The notes under the pieces were generated by a model, which had not been told where the DNA came from, ran no database searches, and saw nothing but the letters and a program-made list of their open reading frames with translations. A stretch of 25,642 nucleotides of DNA, from the NCBI RefSeq assembly GCF_000003815.2, contig NC_049996.1, forward strand, positions 1,600,833 to 1,626,474, given 5' to 3'. This document shows, piece after piece, positions 1 to 10,400 of the stretch (its first letter is position 1; every line of letters starts with the position of its first letter). A program made the position numbers and the translations under genes. The stretch comes from Branchiostoma floridae (Eukaryota > Chordata > Leptocardii > Amphioxiformes > Branchiostomatidae).

Positions 1-512
1 ATATAGCATGGTAACTTTGAAAAGCCAGCAACAAACTGAACAAAATCTTAATAATACCTGTGCTGTGTTTACATATTTGCAGTCATTGCATGGTTTGAAA
101 TACTTTTTTCTGCATACCTGCATGTAACATTGAAAATTACAAATTTTATCTGCACCACTCTGAATTTAGGAAGTATGGATAATACTTCAATTGTTAAGGT
201 ACCATTGCAATTTTTGGAAATACTTTATATACATGTAAGTGGTAACAGTCAATGTAGCTAATAACAATCCATATACATCTTCATCATTTATGTATAAAAC
301 CCAGAACATGGACCAGTGCAGGTAGACATCAAAAGTACCTGCACAGATTTACCAGCACTGACCTTCATATGCAGGTGGTATTTTGAGCCCTGCATTGTCT
401 TTCATGCTGACCAGAGCTTCCAACCCTGATAAAGTGCAACCAGATGTAAGTCCTGGCACACTGCCCTCTGTGTTGGCAAAATCATGGGCCATTGTGTATT
501 GATTGTATTACA
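1..512. other. Non-coding, AT-rich, one repeat fragment
   Basis: No exon is recognised. About 311-390 contains a fragment that recurs at about 3161-3227; both share a GACCAGTG.AGGT block and the ending GGTGGTATTTTGAGCCC in the same orientation. Confidence 0.5.
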
Positions 513-689
513 TACTGTAGATGCAGAAATGTTTGCAGTGGTTTTATGTCCACAGTTTTCAAAGTGGCCTCTTCACCATGAACTCAAAACTACTACCGGT
601 ACCCTTAGTTTTCACAGTATGTGACGCTACCGTGAACACTTCATCTCCCTGCTTCCATGAAATTAAATCCCCACTAACTTAAAATACAG
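513..689 (+). repeat. Foldback-type dispersed repeat, copy 1
   Basis: Begins TACTGTAGATGCAGAAATG and continues TTTGCAGTGGTTTTATG, then an antisense-like second half with CATGAACTCAAAACTACTAC and an end AACTTAAAATACAG. The same plan recurs near 2924-3100, 9738-9883, 13371-13559 and (reversed) 22666-22875. The two ends are roughly inverse to each other, typical of a non-autonomous foldback/MITE family. Confidence 0.6.
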
Positions 690-2544
690 CACCCATTGCC
701 ACAAATGGACTATACCATTAATGTTTATAAAGGGAGCATGCAATCATTTTTTTTAAACAATTGCACTCGAGACTTAAATTGTATTCAGTTATGGGCAGAC
801 ATGGTCTCATGTGGCATCTCACTTTTTTTGCTGACCAACCCCTAAAAAAAAATAAGGGTAGCAAAAGGTATTCTGCCATGTAAGGAGTCCTAAATGTACA
901 TGTGTTGATTACAATGCAAATCATACAAACCTTAACTTGTGTAGTAGTAAAAGAAAATGACAGTACACATCTTACTGCAGTTCTGTGGTCTTCTTTATTT
1001 GACAGATAGCTCCTCAACTCTCACATACAAAATCTGTTATATCTCTCAGTCTCTTATTAATCTGCTAAACATATGACAATCGTAAAGTAATCTTAATATG
1101 TTTTGATACCTTGCAACTCGCTACAACAGATCAAACTATTTTGTCAACACACACAAGAATTCATCTTTGTTGTATACATGTATTTTCAAGGGAAGACAAA
1201 GGTTTTTCTTCAGTATGTGCCATGGTAAAGTTGACCCAAAGTAAAGGCACTGTACGATCAGAAATTGTGATGTTGAGACTTTTTTTCTGGACTTTGAATG
1301 TACATGTACAACTGCAAATACATCCTATACAAGTTATTTCAAAGTCTCTTGTTTATGGATACTGTGGTGTAAGTCAATAACTTTTGTGATTTTCTAAATG
1401 AGAAGTGGACACTTCTACAAGACAGGCCGTGTATGGATGTCACTGCAAATCTTTGGCCAACAAAGGAAACATGCATAGTTAAGAAAGTGAGCTATCTGAC
1501 AAAAGAAAAAGCATAGACCACACCTACAATGTATAACAAGGTTGGAAACCAATGTCAGATTTTTGCTTTTTTTCTCTTTTGTACCAAAAAAGTCCTCGGG
1601 ACAAAATATCTTCTTTGTAATTTTTTCGTAGAGCAGATTTTTTATTATTTTTGTTTCACATAGGAATTAGTACATTGACTAGACATTGGTTTCACCAAGA
1701 ATGGGAAAGCCAAATTTACAGAACTTGTTGCAAGTTGTTTCAACCAGTGTATTGGTGGAATCTGCAGCGGCGAATGCGATGCTAACTTCTGTGTGCTGGA
1801 GACCAGACTGAGCTTAGCTCTAAATTTGCAATTCCTTTTGCATAGAAAAATCAAACTGAGCTATTTCAATAGTGCTACTTCATAAATTCTTTATCCTCAG
1901 TACAACCGTGGAAGCTATAGTCGTGACACTTTTTTTCAGGACATCAACGCACAGAACAATTTTTTTTCTCACTTGGCCTGACTTGTCATATCTTCTTAGA
2001 TGAAGCCAGAAAAAGTCAACATCTCTTATTGAAACATATAAAACATTTGGTATATAAAGTGCCCCTCGTTGGGATTTTACAAAATAATTTACACATATTC
2101 CTATCTATGGTACACTCTTTGTTGTCTTTATTCATTTTTTTAGAAGATTTGCACCAATACGCTGGTTGAAAAGATTTTTTCTGGCCGTTTGATGAAGAGG
2201 CTCTTTTTGTATATCAGTTGGTGTTTTAGCGTACAACGCACACACTCTTTCACGCATCCATACCAGTCATACTAGTATCACCCATTCATAATCAAGAATG
2301 GACATGGCCCCAGGGTTTTAAACATCAGCTTGGTAGCACCCAGCAAAACTATATTCATGACAGCATATATTCCTACTACACACAGCAACAAGTTTTCAAC
2401 CTGCTTGAAACACACTTTTATATCTTTAAAACTAGACAAGATTTGAATGAATCGGTTTGGAATACCTTATTGCTGCATTGATTTACATACTTGTTCGGAC
2501 CTAATAACTTACAATGGGTACTGTGTGTTGTTTGATTTTTAATT
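690..2544. other. Long AT-rich stretch without a recognised gene
   Basis: Short open frames here lack splice context and codon bias. If the exon ending at 2545 is real, part of this stretch would be its 3' UTR; TTTATT (minus-strand AATAAA) occurs at about 1641-1647. Nothing else is supported. Confidence 0.4.
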
Positions 2545-2796
2545 CTAAGGCATGTCCTTGACAGAGCGGGTGTAGAAATCACTTCCATCTCCGAATAATA
2601 CGTTGTTTGCAGGGATTTCCGCAAGGCTGATTGGTTGGCTGATGGTTGCCATGGTGACAGGTCCTGGGGCCGAGGCTCGTATGTTCTCTCTTTCTCTCGC
2701 AGGCATCCACATACAGTCTCGTCCACACAGCAACGGCAGAAGCACACGCTCCTGCAGATACGGGCATTCCATCGGAATGCTTTTCTTATTACTCCT
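2545..2796 (-). CDS. Candidate terminal coding exon of an unrecognised protein
   Basis: A strong acceptor (pyrimidine tract then ttgcag, just right of 2796) opens an 83-codon frame ending in TAG at 2545-2547. The peptide begins RSNKKSIPMECPYLQERVLL, contains PLLCGRDCMWMPARERENIR and ends FGDGSDFYTRSVKDMP. Codon choice (CTG, GCC, ACC, ATC, GAC) resembles the importin exons and the segment is richer in G+C than its surroundings, so it looks translated. I do not recognise the family. No membrane segment is seen; several cysteines (CPY, LCGRDC) might bind metal or be incidental. It lies on the same strand as KPNB1 and downstream of its stop, so it would belong to a separate gene. A second frame over the same segment is also open but has less gene-like composition. 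Confidence 0.5.
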   Translation of the reverse strand, partial: RSNKKSIPMECPYLQERVLLPLLCGRDCMWMPARERENIRASAPGPVTMATISQPISLAEIPANNVLFGDGSDFYTRSVKDMP

Positions 2797-2923
2797 CTGC
2801 AAGAGAGAAAGACAAGAATATATCAAGTAGGGCCAAGATTTGTAACTGTATGCAAACGATGTGTCTAGAAATAATTCTGACATTCCTAACTTGGCTTACT
2901 ACATGTTGTCAACTGCAACCTTA

Positions 2924-3100
2924 TACTGTGAATGATGAATTTTTACATGGTTTAACGTTCGCAGTTTAAGTGGTAACCTCCTCATTGCAAACTTAAAACC
3001 ACAGCAAAAGTACTTGTTTTGTCTTCTGCCCTCCTACCCCATTGTTCAACCACTAACTTACAATACATATTCTACAGCGAAATCAAATCCTCATAAACAT
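2924..3100 (+). repeat. Foldback-type dispersed repeat, copy 2 (degraded)
   Basis: Begins TACTGTGAATGATGAATTT, then GTTCGCAGTTTAAGTGGTAA and CTCATTGCAAACTTAAAACC. It shares the order of blocks with the copies at 513 and 13371. The right border is uncertain. Confidence 0.45.
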
Positions 3101-3160
3101 AAAGGCATTTATAGGCACTGCTAGCCATGTTAACCTAGCTTAGTGGGCTGGTTCTATCGC

Positions 3161-3227
3161 AGACCAGTGTAGGTTACATTTTCACTAGCACTTAACTACA
3201 TACGCAGGTAGGTGGTATTTTGAGCCC
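3161..3227 (+). repeat. Repeat fragment shared with about 311-390
   Basis: Shares GACCAGTG.AGGT and, 40-50 bp on, a GCAGGT..GGTATTTTGAGCCC ending with the window's first repeat fragment. Family unknown. Confidence 0.4.
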
Positions 3228-3571
3228 AGTAATACTAGAAAAACCAGACCACGGCTAGGAAAGAATCGTCAATAAATGACAAGCTTCATACAGTCAAAAC
3301 AGTTATTAACTTCAACTGGTGGAAACTGTAGCCAGAAGGCAGGCATTTTTGTGCCAATATACAAGTCTCAATTGCAAGCCTCAAAAACTTCATATATTCA
3401 AAGCCTTGCAAGGGCCTTAAAAACACAACATAGCTTATGGAAAATATCAGCATGAAGATGAACTGATGCCAAAGTACCCCCCTCAATGCAGAATACAGTA
3501 TGATCGCATTTACCTAAAATTCTAGACAAAATAATTATAAGCGCATTATAAAGAACAACTTCCCAACCCCC

Positions 3572-3598
3572 ACCTACATATACATGGTATATGTAGGT
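3572..3598. repeat. Perfect 12 bp inverted repeat with 3 nt loop
   Basis: ACCTACATATAC, ATG, GTATATGTAGGT: the two arms are exact reverse complements. It would form a hairpin in RNA or single-stranded DNA. It stands alone, without a T-run after it, and its role is unknown. Confidence 0.85.
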
Positions 3599-3615
3599 AG
3601 CCCTATTTGAGTACA

Positions 3616-3695
3616 TAAGGCCACACCAATTTAATTCGTTGGTTCTCGGAATCGCCGCTTCAAATTTTCCCAATTTAAAAAAAAAAAAAAAAAAT
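3616..3695 (+). repeat. Dispersed repeat ending in poly-A (copy in + direction)
   Basis: Starts AAGGCCACACCAATTTAATT, continues GTTGGTTCTCGGAATC and ends in an A-run of about 18 (3677-3695). The same block occurs reversed at about 4782-4865, ending in a T-run. The A-tail suggests a retroposed SINE- or LINE-type tail, but the copies are too short to classify. Confidence 0.55.
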
Positions 3696-4020
3696 TCCGT
3701 TCAGTAAAAAAATTATGCTGCAAAATTTTGGTTCCGTTAGAGAAACAGAACGTCTGGAAAGTACCAGTGCATTTACTTTTTCTCACCCCCAAGTCCTTTG
3801 TTACAAATTGATTCATATCTTTTTTGTTGCAAAGTATATTTAGGAACAAATAAATCATCGTAAAATGAGATACACATGGGCATAACATAACGTAACAGAA
3901 CCAGAAGTTCAGCTGAGCATGTGCTCTCTCTCACACACACTTTCACATGCAAATTTTCAATTGAAACACAGAAATCGGCACCCAAACAAACAACTCAATA
4001 AATCACCAATACTTTTTCAC

Positions 4021-4130
4021 TCATGTACCTCCATAGCCAACATGTTTTGATATGCCTGAAATGCCCAAAGCCTTCCAAATGGAGATGAAAATGAAGTCGA
4101 ACATTTTCCCGGGCGGCCATTTTTCTTCTT
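4021..4130 (-). other. Weak start-codon candidate (AAAATGGCCGCC context)
   Basis: On the minus strand, GAAAAATGGCCGCCCGGG around 4110-4128 puts an ATG in good translation-start context. It opens MAARENVRLHFHLHLEGFGH and about 20 further residues to a stop, with a possible donor gtacat about 90 bp in. It is preceded by a CpG-containing GC patch (about 4160-4180). It could be a first exon of the gene ending at 2545, but the phases do not give the better of the two frames there. Low confidence. Confidence 0.15.
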
Positions 4131-4733
4131 CAGCTTTGTTTTGACCCTGCAAGTCAAAAAAGCGCCCCCACGCTGTTTGTAGTGGAACGGCAGATTTGGC
4201 TAGATACATGTAGTACCATTTCAGTGCTGATTTCAGTGATTGCATGTATCATTAGGTTTTTCTAAGGAAGTTTAATCAAACTGCATCTTAATTATTTGTC
4301 AATAAATAATTGTACATGTAACAAAAAGAGAATAAACCTATGGTTTATACAACATGTAGTTCAGTACTTTGGCTTGTTCATGTATTTTTGGGGAGTGGAA
4401 GTATTTGTAATTTTGTTTCCAATTTGCACCAGTTGACCATGAAATGTATTTAGAGCCTTGGATAGACAGATTCTTATCAACTCAGAGAGCAAATAAGTCT
4501 TCCAGCAATGGTATTTTATTTCTAGAGGCAAACTTAAATAATGTTTGTTGTTGTCATTGCATCTCTGTAAAAATACTATATTGGTCTACTTGAGAATGTT
4601 TTGTGAACATTTCTGTTTACTGTAGCAACTGTACATAATTTAATGTATATTGTGCAAATTTATGCCAACATGCAATTTTGCATGTAATTTTAATTGATTA
4701 TTAATAATAACTATTTCTAGCACACGTATACCA

Positions 4734-4773
4734 TGGGTTCAGGTCTAGACTAACCAGCCTGGACCTGAACCCA
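4734..4773. repeat. 12 bp inverted repeat, 16 nt loop
   Basis: TGGGTTCAGGTC at 4734-4745 and its exact reverse complement GACCTGAACCCA at 4762-4773. It lies directly beside the poly-T end of the adjoining repeat. Function unknown. Confidence 0.8.
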
Positions 4774-4781
4774 GACTTGTT

Positions 4782-4865
4782 GCATTTTTTTTTTTTTTTT
4801 TCGCCCTGTTGCTTCAGTTTTTTTAGGAAAAAATCCGAGAACCAACTAATTAAATTGGTATGGCC
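4782..4865 (-). repeat. Dispersed repeat ending in poly-A (copy in - direction)
   Basis: On the minus strand it reads AGGCCATACCAATTTAATTA, GTTGGTTCTCGGATTTTTTC and ends in an A-run of about 18. It is the inverted counterpart of 3616-3695; the two arms, 1.1 kb apart, could pair in a transcript. Confidence 0.55.
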
Positions 4866-5420
4866 TAAACAGCAGAATACAAAACATGGCAAAGCTACAA
4901 AATCAGACAAAAAATCAATGATTTCAACACTTATATGTGTTTAAGCATTAACAACTTCCTAAAAATAATCAGTCAACATGATTGATGATATAACAAAACA
5001 CTAAGTATGTTGGGTGAAATGACATCATTTTGTGATAATGATGAGAACAAAATGAAACTTAAAGTAGCCCTTTGCAACATGTAGACCCAGCCTTGCAACT
5101 GATGCTAAGATAATGTATTTCAAACTACTGTCGTCTGTCATATTCCAAAACAGAACCCCAAAGGACAAAACACATCATTCATTAAACCCACTATGCAACT
5201 AGGCTTTGGCAACAGTTACTTAAAATTTGTCCAATTGGCAAAATGGCTAACAAGTATATAAAGTCATTGAAAACACAAAAACATGGCATAGGTGAAATAA
5301 TGAAACTGTAAAACAAAGGGCAAATGCAAGTTAAAACCACAGATATGCACTGGAAAGCCTGTGTTTTTAGCCTTGTCTTGTGTGAACCATGGCTACAAAT
5401 TTTTTTAACTTTTTCCATAG

Positions 5421-5595
5421 CTAGCCCCCAACAGACCCCGGACGAGAAAACACATAGCTTGTCGTACATGCACTACCAGATAGGTCCACTGCAGACTCTC
5501 CATCGTTCACATGGCCGTTGGGGGCGGAGCTAGCGGGAAACGGGGAGACGTGGCTCCCTCGACAGAGCTGTGCGTCAGTACTAGTACTACCTCCC
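5421..5595 (-). CDS. Possible coding exon, Ser/Gly-rich, unrecognised
   Basis: After a pyrimidine-rich stretch and gctgtag, a G+C-rich open frame (one base plus 57 codons) runs to TAG at 5421-5423. The peptide includes GGSTSTDAQLCRGSHVSPFP, ASSAPNGHVNDGESAVDLSG and SYVFSRPGSVGG. It is low in hydrophobics and looks like a disordered linker. It might instead end at an internal donor (for example the gtagtg after DLSG) and be an upstream exon of the gene that ends at 2545. No homology is recognised. Confidence 0.3.
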
Positions 5596-5997
5596 CTACA
5601 GCGGTAAACGGTACAGGACACACAATGGGTGGGGAGAAGGGTGTGGTGTAACATGGCACTTTGCACAACTAATTTTCCTTGTGTTTTTACATTTTGTCAT
5701 TTTTCTTACAAAGCTTCCAAACATCTTTACAGGAGTGATGACAGTAACTTTGTTCCCGGCTTCAGAAAATTACTACCAGTTCAGTTCACATGTCCAGGAA
5801 AAACAACATGTATTAAAGTAATTTTTGCTTAACACCAATGCAGTAAGGGTTGGTGGGCATTTTTTGCAGTCAAACTAATCGGGATACCAAGACAATTTCT
5901 TAATCCTCTCCCTAGCTGCTACCTAACCCCACAACCAATGACAATTGGTACCAAAAGATACACCATAGGGAGAAGATTAAGTATTCAAAAGAAAGTA

Positions 5998-6568
5998 CCG
6001 TATATTCTCGAATAAAGTACGCACCCCAATTAAAGTACGCACCCCTGATTTTGGACAAGTCTTAGACAGATCTTTGGGACTGAAGGGTAAAATGGAAAAA
6101 CTCAAATAAAGTACGCACCCCTTCTCCACCAATTTTGAACAGACCTTTAAATGGATAAATTCAAATTTATGATGTTTTCCCTCGGTTATTTTGCATAAGA
6201 TAACCTGGAGAATTGCCTACTGCAATTATAAAATCACTGTGAACTGGTAGAAGAAATCAGGAAAAACCAGTTGTACAAGTCAAAGTCACTAACTCAAAAG
6301 GATGGTATGCAAATGCCAATCTTATGTAAATCATGTTTAGACAATTTCTTTGTTTCATGTTTAGACAACTACAAGACAACAACAATGTGCATGTTTTGAA
6401 AAATTACTAGAAGTGTAGCTCCACCTTGCTTTATTTTAGGCTTTTTTTTACCATTTCTCTGTGCAGTGACCTCAAATGAAGTACGCACCCCAACTTTGGC
6501 AACAACTTGTAGCACCTTTTCAATTTTGAAAAGTTAAAAAAGTGCGTACTTTATTCGAGAATATACGG
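5998..6568. mobile_element. 571 bp MITE with 27 bp perfect terminal inverted repeats and TA target duplication
   Basis: The left end CCGTATATTCTCGAATAAAG continues TACGCAC; the right end is its exact reverse complement. TA flanks both sides (5996-5997 and 6569-6570). No transposase frame is present, so it is non-autonomous. The TA duplication suggests a Tc1/mariner-like mobiliser (family inference). The block AAAGTACGCACCCC or a close variant repeats inside near 6016, 6034, 6107 and 6478, giving subterminal repeats. Confidence 0.85.
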
Positions 6569-7300
6569 TAAGTTGGATTTGTCATAGGGCATATAAATTA
6601 AGAGCCAAGGGGTTTAATTACTATAAATAAGACTGAATGACTCAAAAAGTATTATTCTACTTGGCATGGACAGCATAAAAAAGACAACATTGCACTTCAT
6701 ATAAAGTACGTACAGTATGTGGATACAGACACATCTTTCTGGGTTTGAGAGTCTGCAGTGGAATCAAGCACTCATTGTTTTGGGGACCAAATTGTACATC
6801 ACTCTATAATGTTCACTGCTACTGTATACAACTAGTTGGGACTTAAGGAAACTTGGATTGTTAGAAATTAGTTTGAAATGTAACCAATAAATCCCCCAGG
6901 CATATATGCATGCATCCCACATGGGTTTACAATGACAACACCCATCAACACTACTGCAATGACTGTTCTCCATAATACATGTAGTAAGCGCGATAATGAC
7001 ATTTGCAACAGTTTCAAAGATAAGCTCACACTTTCAGTGAATCACAAAAACTGCTTGTACCAAAGAAGAAACCTGCGTCACTTCTGCCAACATCTGAACA
7101 CGTTAGAACATGTTTGATGTGTGCACGAAATTAAAAGTGACATATATTACTAATTGTTCAGGGAAAGTTGCAGGCAGTTTTTGTGATCGGCATAAACTTG
7201 ACCTGATAAATACTATACCAAAAATCCACTACAAAAGCATTGACCAGTATGATGGTAGGTATTGTACAAAAAGAAGGGATACTGCTAGGGAGAGCAGGCC
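6569..7300 (-). other. Probable KPNB1 3' untranslated region, end not located
   Basis: No coding potential is seen. On the minus strand there is no AATAAA between the stop and 6569; an ATTAAA lies at 6612-6617 (about 685 nt after the stop), and the first AATAAA (6549-6554) lies inside the right terminal repeat of the neighbouring MITE. Treating this stretch as 3' UTR is inference from position only. Confidence 0.45.
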
Positions 7301-7460
7301 TCACCATGGACTCTTAAGCTTGCGGATTTCCTTGGTAGCCCATGTGGCGAGTGTTTTTGTCTTGGCTGTCTTGGAGCGCCGGCCCTCCTGCAGGAAGTCT
7401 TGGATGGTCTGTGTCTCCACCAGTGGAATTATGTCGTTCCCAAAGGCTGTCACCAGGTCA
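7301..7460 (-). CDS. KPNB1: KPNB1 exon 21, terminal coding exon with stop
   Basis: One base closing a glycine codon, 52 codons and TGA. Acceptor cccattgcag. It carries [40 protein letters not shown] and [12 protein letters not shown]. The [20 protein letters not shown] tail is diagnostic of importin beta-1. The stop is at 7301-7303. The open frame also runs back through the acceptor into intronic repeat sequence, which is a coincidence and not an extended exon. Confidence 0.97.
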
Positions 7461-10400
7461 CTGCAATGGGCACAATTCAATAGAAAAATCAAGTCAAACT
7501 TTACTGCACAGCAACTGTATAGAAAGGTAGTCTCATAAGGTTGTAGGGGCAGTGTTTTGTTATCCACTGTGTCTGGGGTACGGTATTGGAAGGCCATCCC
7601 TCTTCTTCCACCATGTTTTATCTTCTCAATGAAAGTCAGGTACCAATTTGTACACATGCGTGGAGTTTAGTCAAGTGTCTTTTCTAAGGACAAAACATCT
7701 ACTCTGACCATTAATGCCAGAAATCAACCCCGTGACGTCTTGGTCAGGTAGCCTAGCACTTGGAAATTCAGACAGAGAGGTGCGGACTGTTTCCCTGTCC
7801 TTGGTGCTGACCATATTTCCCCGTCCTTGGTACTGACCATTTTTCTGTTCCTACTGCTGATTGTGTTTTACCACTTTCAGACATCTTGTTAACACTTTCA
7901 TTTCCATATCTTTTGCCTTTTCAACTATTCCACAACTTCCTCCAATGATCCATAATGACAAAAAATGCTAGTAATGCTAGTCTTAACATAGTTCTCCAAC
8001 TGTAAAACATGGACTATTGCAGCTATATTTTAGGATACTCACCCTAATAGGCCAGAACCACAGCACACATTGCTATCGGAATGGTCCTCGTCCTTGGCAA
8101 TGTGTTCGATGAATTTGATGATGTAAGCCACATGTGGCTGCAGCATGGCTATGTCTGTAAACAAAAGAAAAAAAAGGTCACAAACAATTCGACAAAAATC
8201 AAACTTAACCTTTGTCTTCCAAACACCTATACTCACATCAAATATTCTTACAATCCATACAGATGTTCTTAAGTTATGCTGATGAAAAATATCCTCAAAC
8301 ACACACAAACAGGCACCAACACAGACACACCCAAAACAATACCTCCATTTTTCATGGAAAGACAAACATTAAATGAAGGGCTACAGCAATGCAAAAAGTC
8401 TCTAGGCAGACAACAGCTATAACTATCTCGCTTTTGTTGCAAATTTGAATTTCTAAACAGTTTTCAATAGCACAAATCAACAAGTCTTCATCTGTCAATA
8501 AAGCATTGTAATGACTTCTTCATGCTGTCAACAGCTTTTGTCATTCTAAAACAATCTGCTAGGTGGCACTTCAGCACCAAGCCCGAAACTCAGTGGCTGA
8601 GACACAGGTTGAAGGTTGCCTAACTACCAGTAAGCTATCTATCATCATGGGAGAAAATACTAGAGTAAATGTTACATTTGAAGTTGAATGATATTGTACA
8701 TTTATACATCAATTATTGTATAACAACGATAAGATTTATAACAAATGAAGAAGTGCTTTGTCAGATCTTATCTTTGTCAGTTCTACAATTCTGTCGCAAG
8801 ACAAGTACTGAGTTATTCTTTGACTTACCGGTAATGTTGTTGCCATCTCCCTTCAGACCCTGCACAATCCCGGTGTAGGCCTCCAGGCAGCCTTCTCTTA
8901 GCTCATTCAGGTAGTCTATCATATCATAATCACTCTGGAAAGAAAAGGGAAGCAAACATGACATCACCACCATGGTAAGATAATGATGAAAAGTTCTTCA
9001 TTCCTAATATGCCCCAGAAGTAAGTATCTCACTGGACTGCATGCCAATTTGTAGCAAATACGCCCACTAAGAGAATACATTGCGCAATTTGGCAAAGTTT
9101 ACCGTTATAGTGCTGAAAAGCGTAGGGTCAATAGGTAGGGATTCTATGACCTTTGCCAGCAGCCAACCATACTAAGGGTAAGGTTAGCAGGTTTCTTCTA
9201 GGGTCAGTGGGGTAATTGTAACCACAACATTTTTCCTATGCCTTAGGAAAACATTTAAAAAAAAGCATGGTTAAAGATGAAGAGCAAAAAGAAACAATCA
9301 ATGAAAAATCACAATTTACCCTCATTAACAGGAAACTAGGCAAACATTTCAATTAGCCAAAGATGAATGAGAGCCCTTCCAGTGGTTTATAAAAGAGGTG
9401 CATGCATGCAGGATTGGCCTATCTCTGACAATGTTTAACACTTTGCATCCTCTAAGTTGTGGGGTGGGGGGATTGATGTCCTACCTTGTCTACTTGTGCC
9501 TGTGAAGCCTGCTGTAAGGTGCTGAGGACCACCTCCAGGTAGGTCTTAAACTCTGCACCAATGGCCAAGGCAATGTCTCCAAACACAGACAGGATCTGGG
9601 GCTTCACTGACCGATGGACACTGTCATTCTGTATACAAGTTAAAATACAACTTAAGCCTGCAAAATTTGGACATTTTTCCTTATAGGGCTCATCTGTGTT
9701 GGTATGTGAATTACATTGGAAGGACAGTATCTACATGTACTGTAATTCTTCAAATTTTCGCAGTCACTGTTGTCTTTGTTGCAGTTTTGGCAGTGACCAC
9801 TTCACCAAAACTTAAGACCGGTGTATGCATTATCGCTACCACTTTTCTCCTTACCACAAACTTAAGTCATCGAATTTAAAGTAATTCAGGACCCGTCAAC
9901 CTTCTGTCAACTAATGAGACCATTTGTTTGAATGGACATAGGACGTGTTATTTGGGCCAGTCTGATGAAGAATACAAGTAAAGCCAACTTTTGTTGTATT
10001 GAATGCAAAGTTCAAACTCCAGTGTTGTTGTTTTTTCAAACTCCACTTGTGATTTTGAAAGTACTACCAGTTGGAAACAATAACAACAAGATAAAACTTT
10101 AAGTTAACAGCTTCTGGTGTAAGAGTGTTTGAGTGAAAATAGGTAACCACATTGTCAACTTACAGCCAAGTTTTCTAGCAGCAGTTGCATAATGTCGTTA
10201 CAGTATGGAGCCACTTGTGTGCTGAGGGCGCGGCAGATGTCACCAACAAGGCCCACAGCTGCCAAACACACCTGCAAGACATTATAGTAATCAACTGATC
10301 AATCATTGAATGTACTATTGCCTGAAAAGCCTAACACTAACAGTCTCTTTGTTGAGGTTAGATGGAGGGTCTAGAGGTAACAGTTAGGGATGTGTACCGG

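Noticed and set aside
2603-2868. Plus-strand open frames opposite 2545-2796
   Set aside because: They are the shadow of the better minus-strand frame, which has the acceptor, codon bias and stop.
7110-7538. 142-codon plus-strand open frame
   Set aside because: It overlaps the antisense of KPNB1 exon 21; its length comes from the coding composition of the other strand.
7461-7657. Open frame extending the last KPNB1 exon to the right by about 65 codons
   Set aside because: It runs through a good acceptor (cccattgcag) into a SINE-like repeat and has no match to importin beta; homology resumes exactly at 7460.
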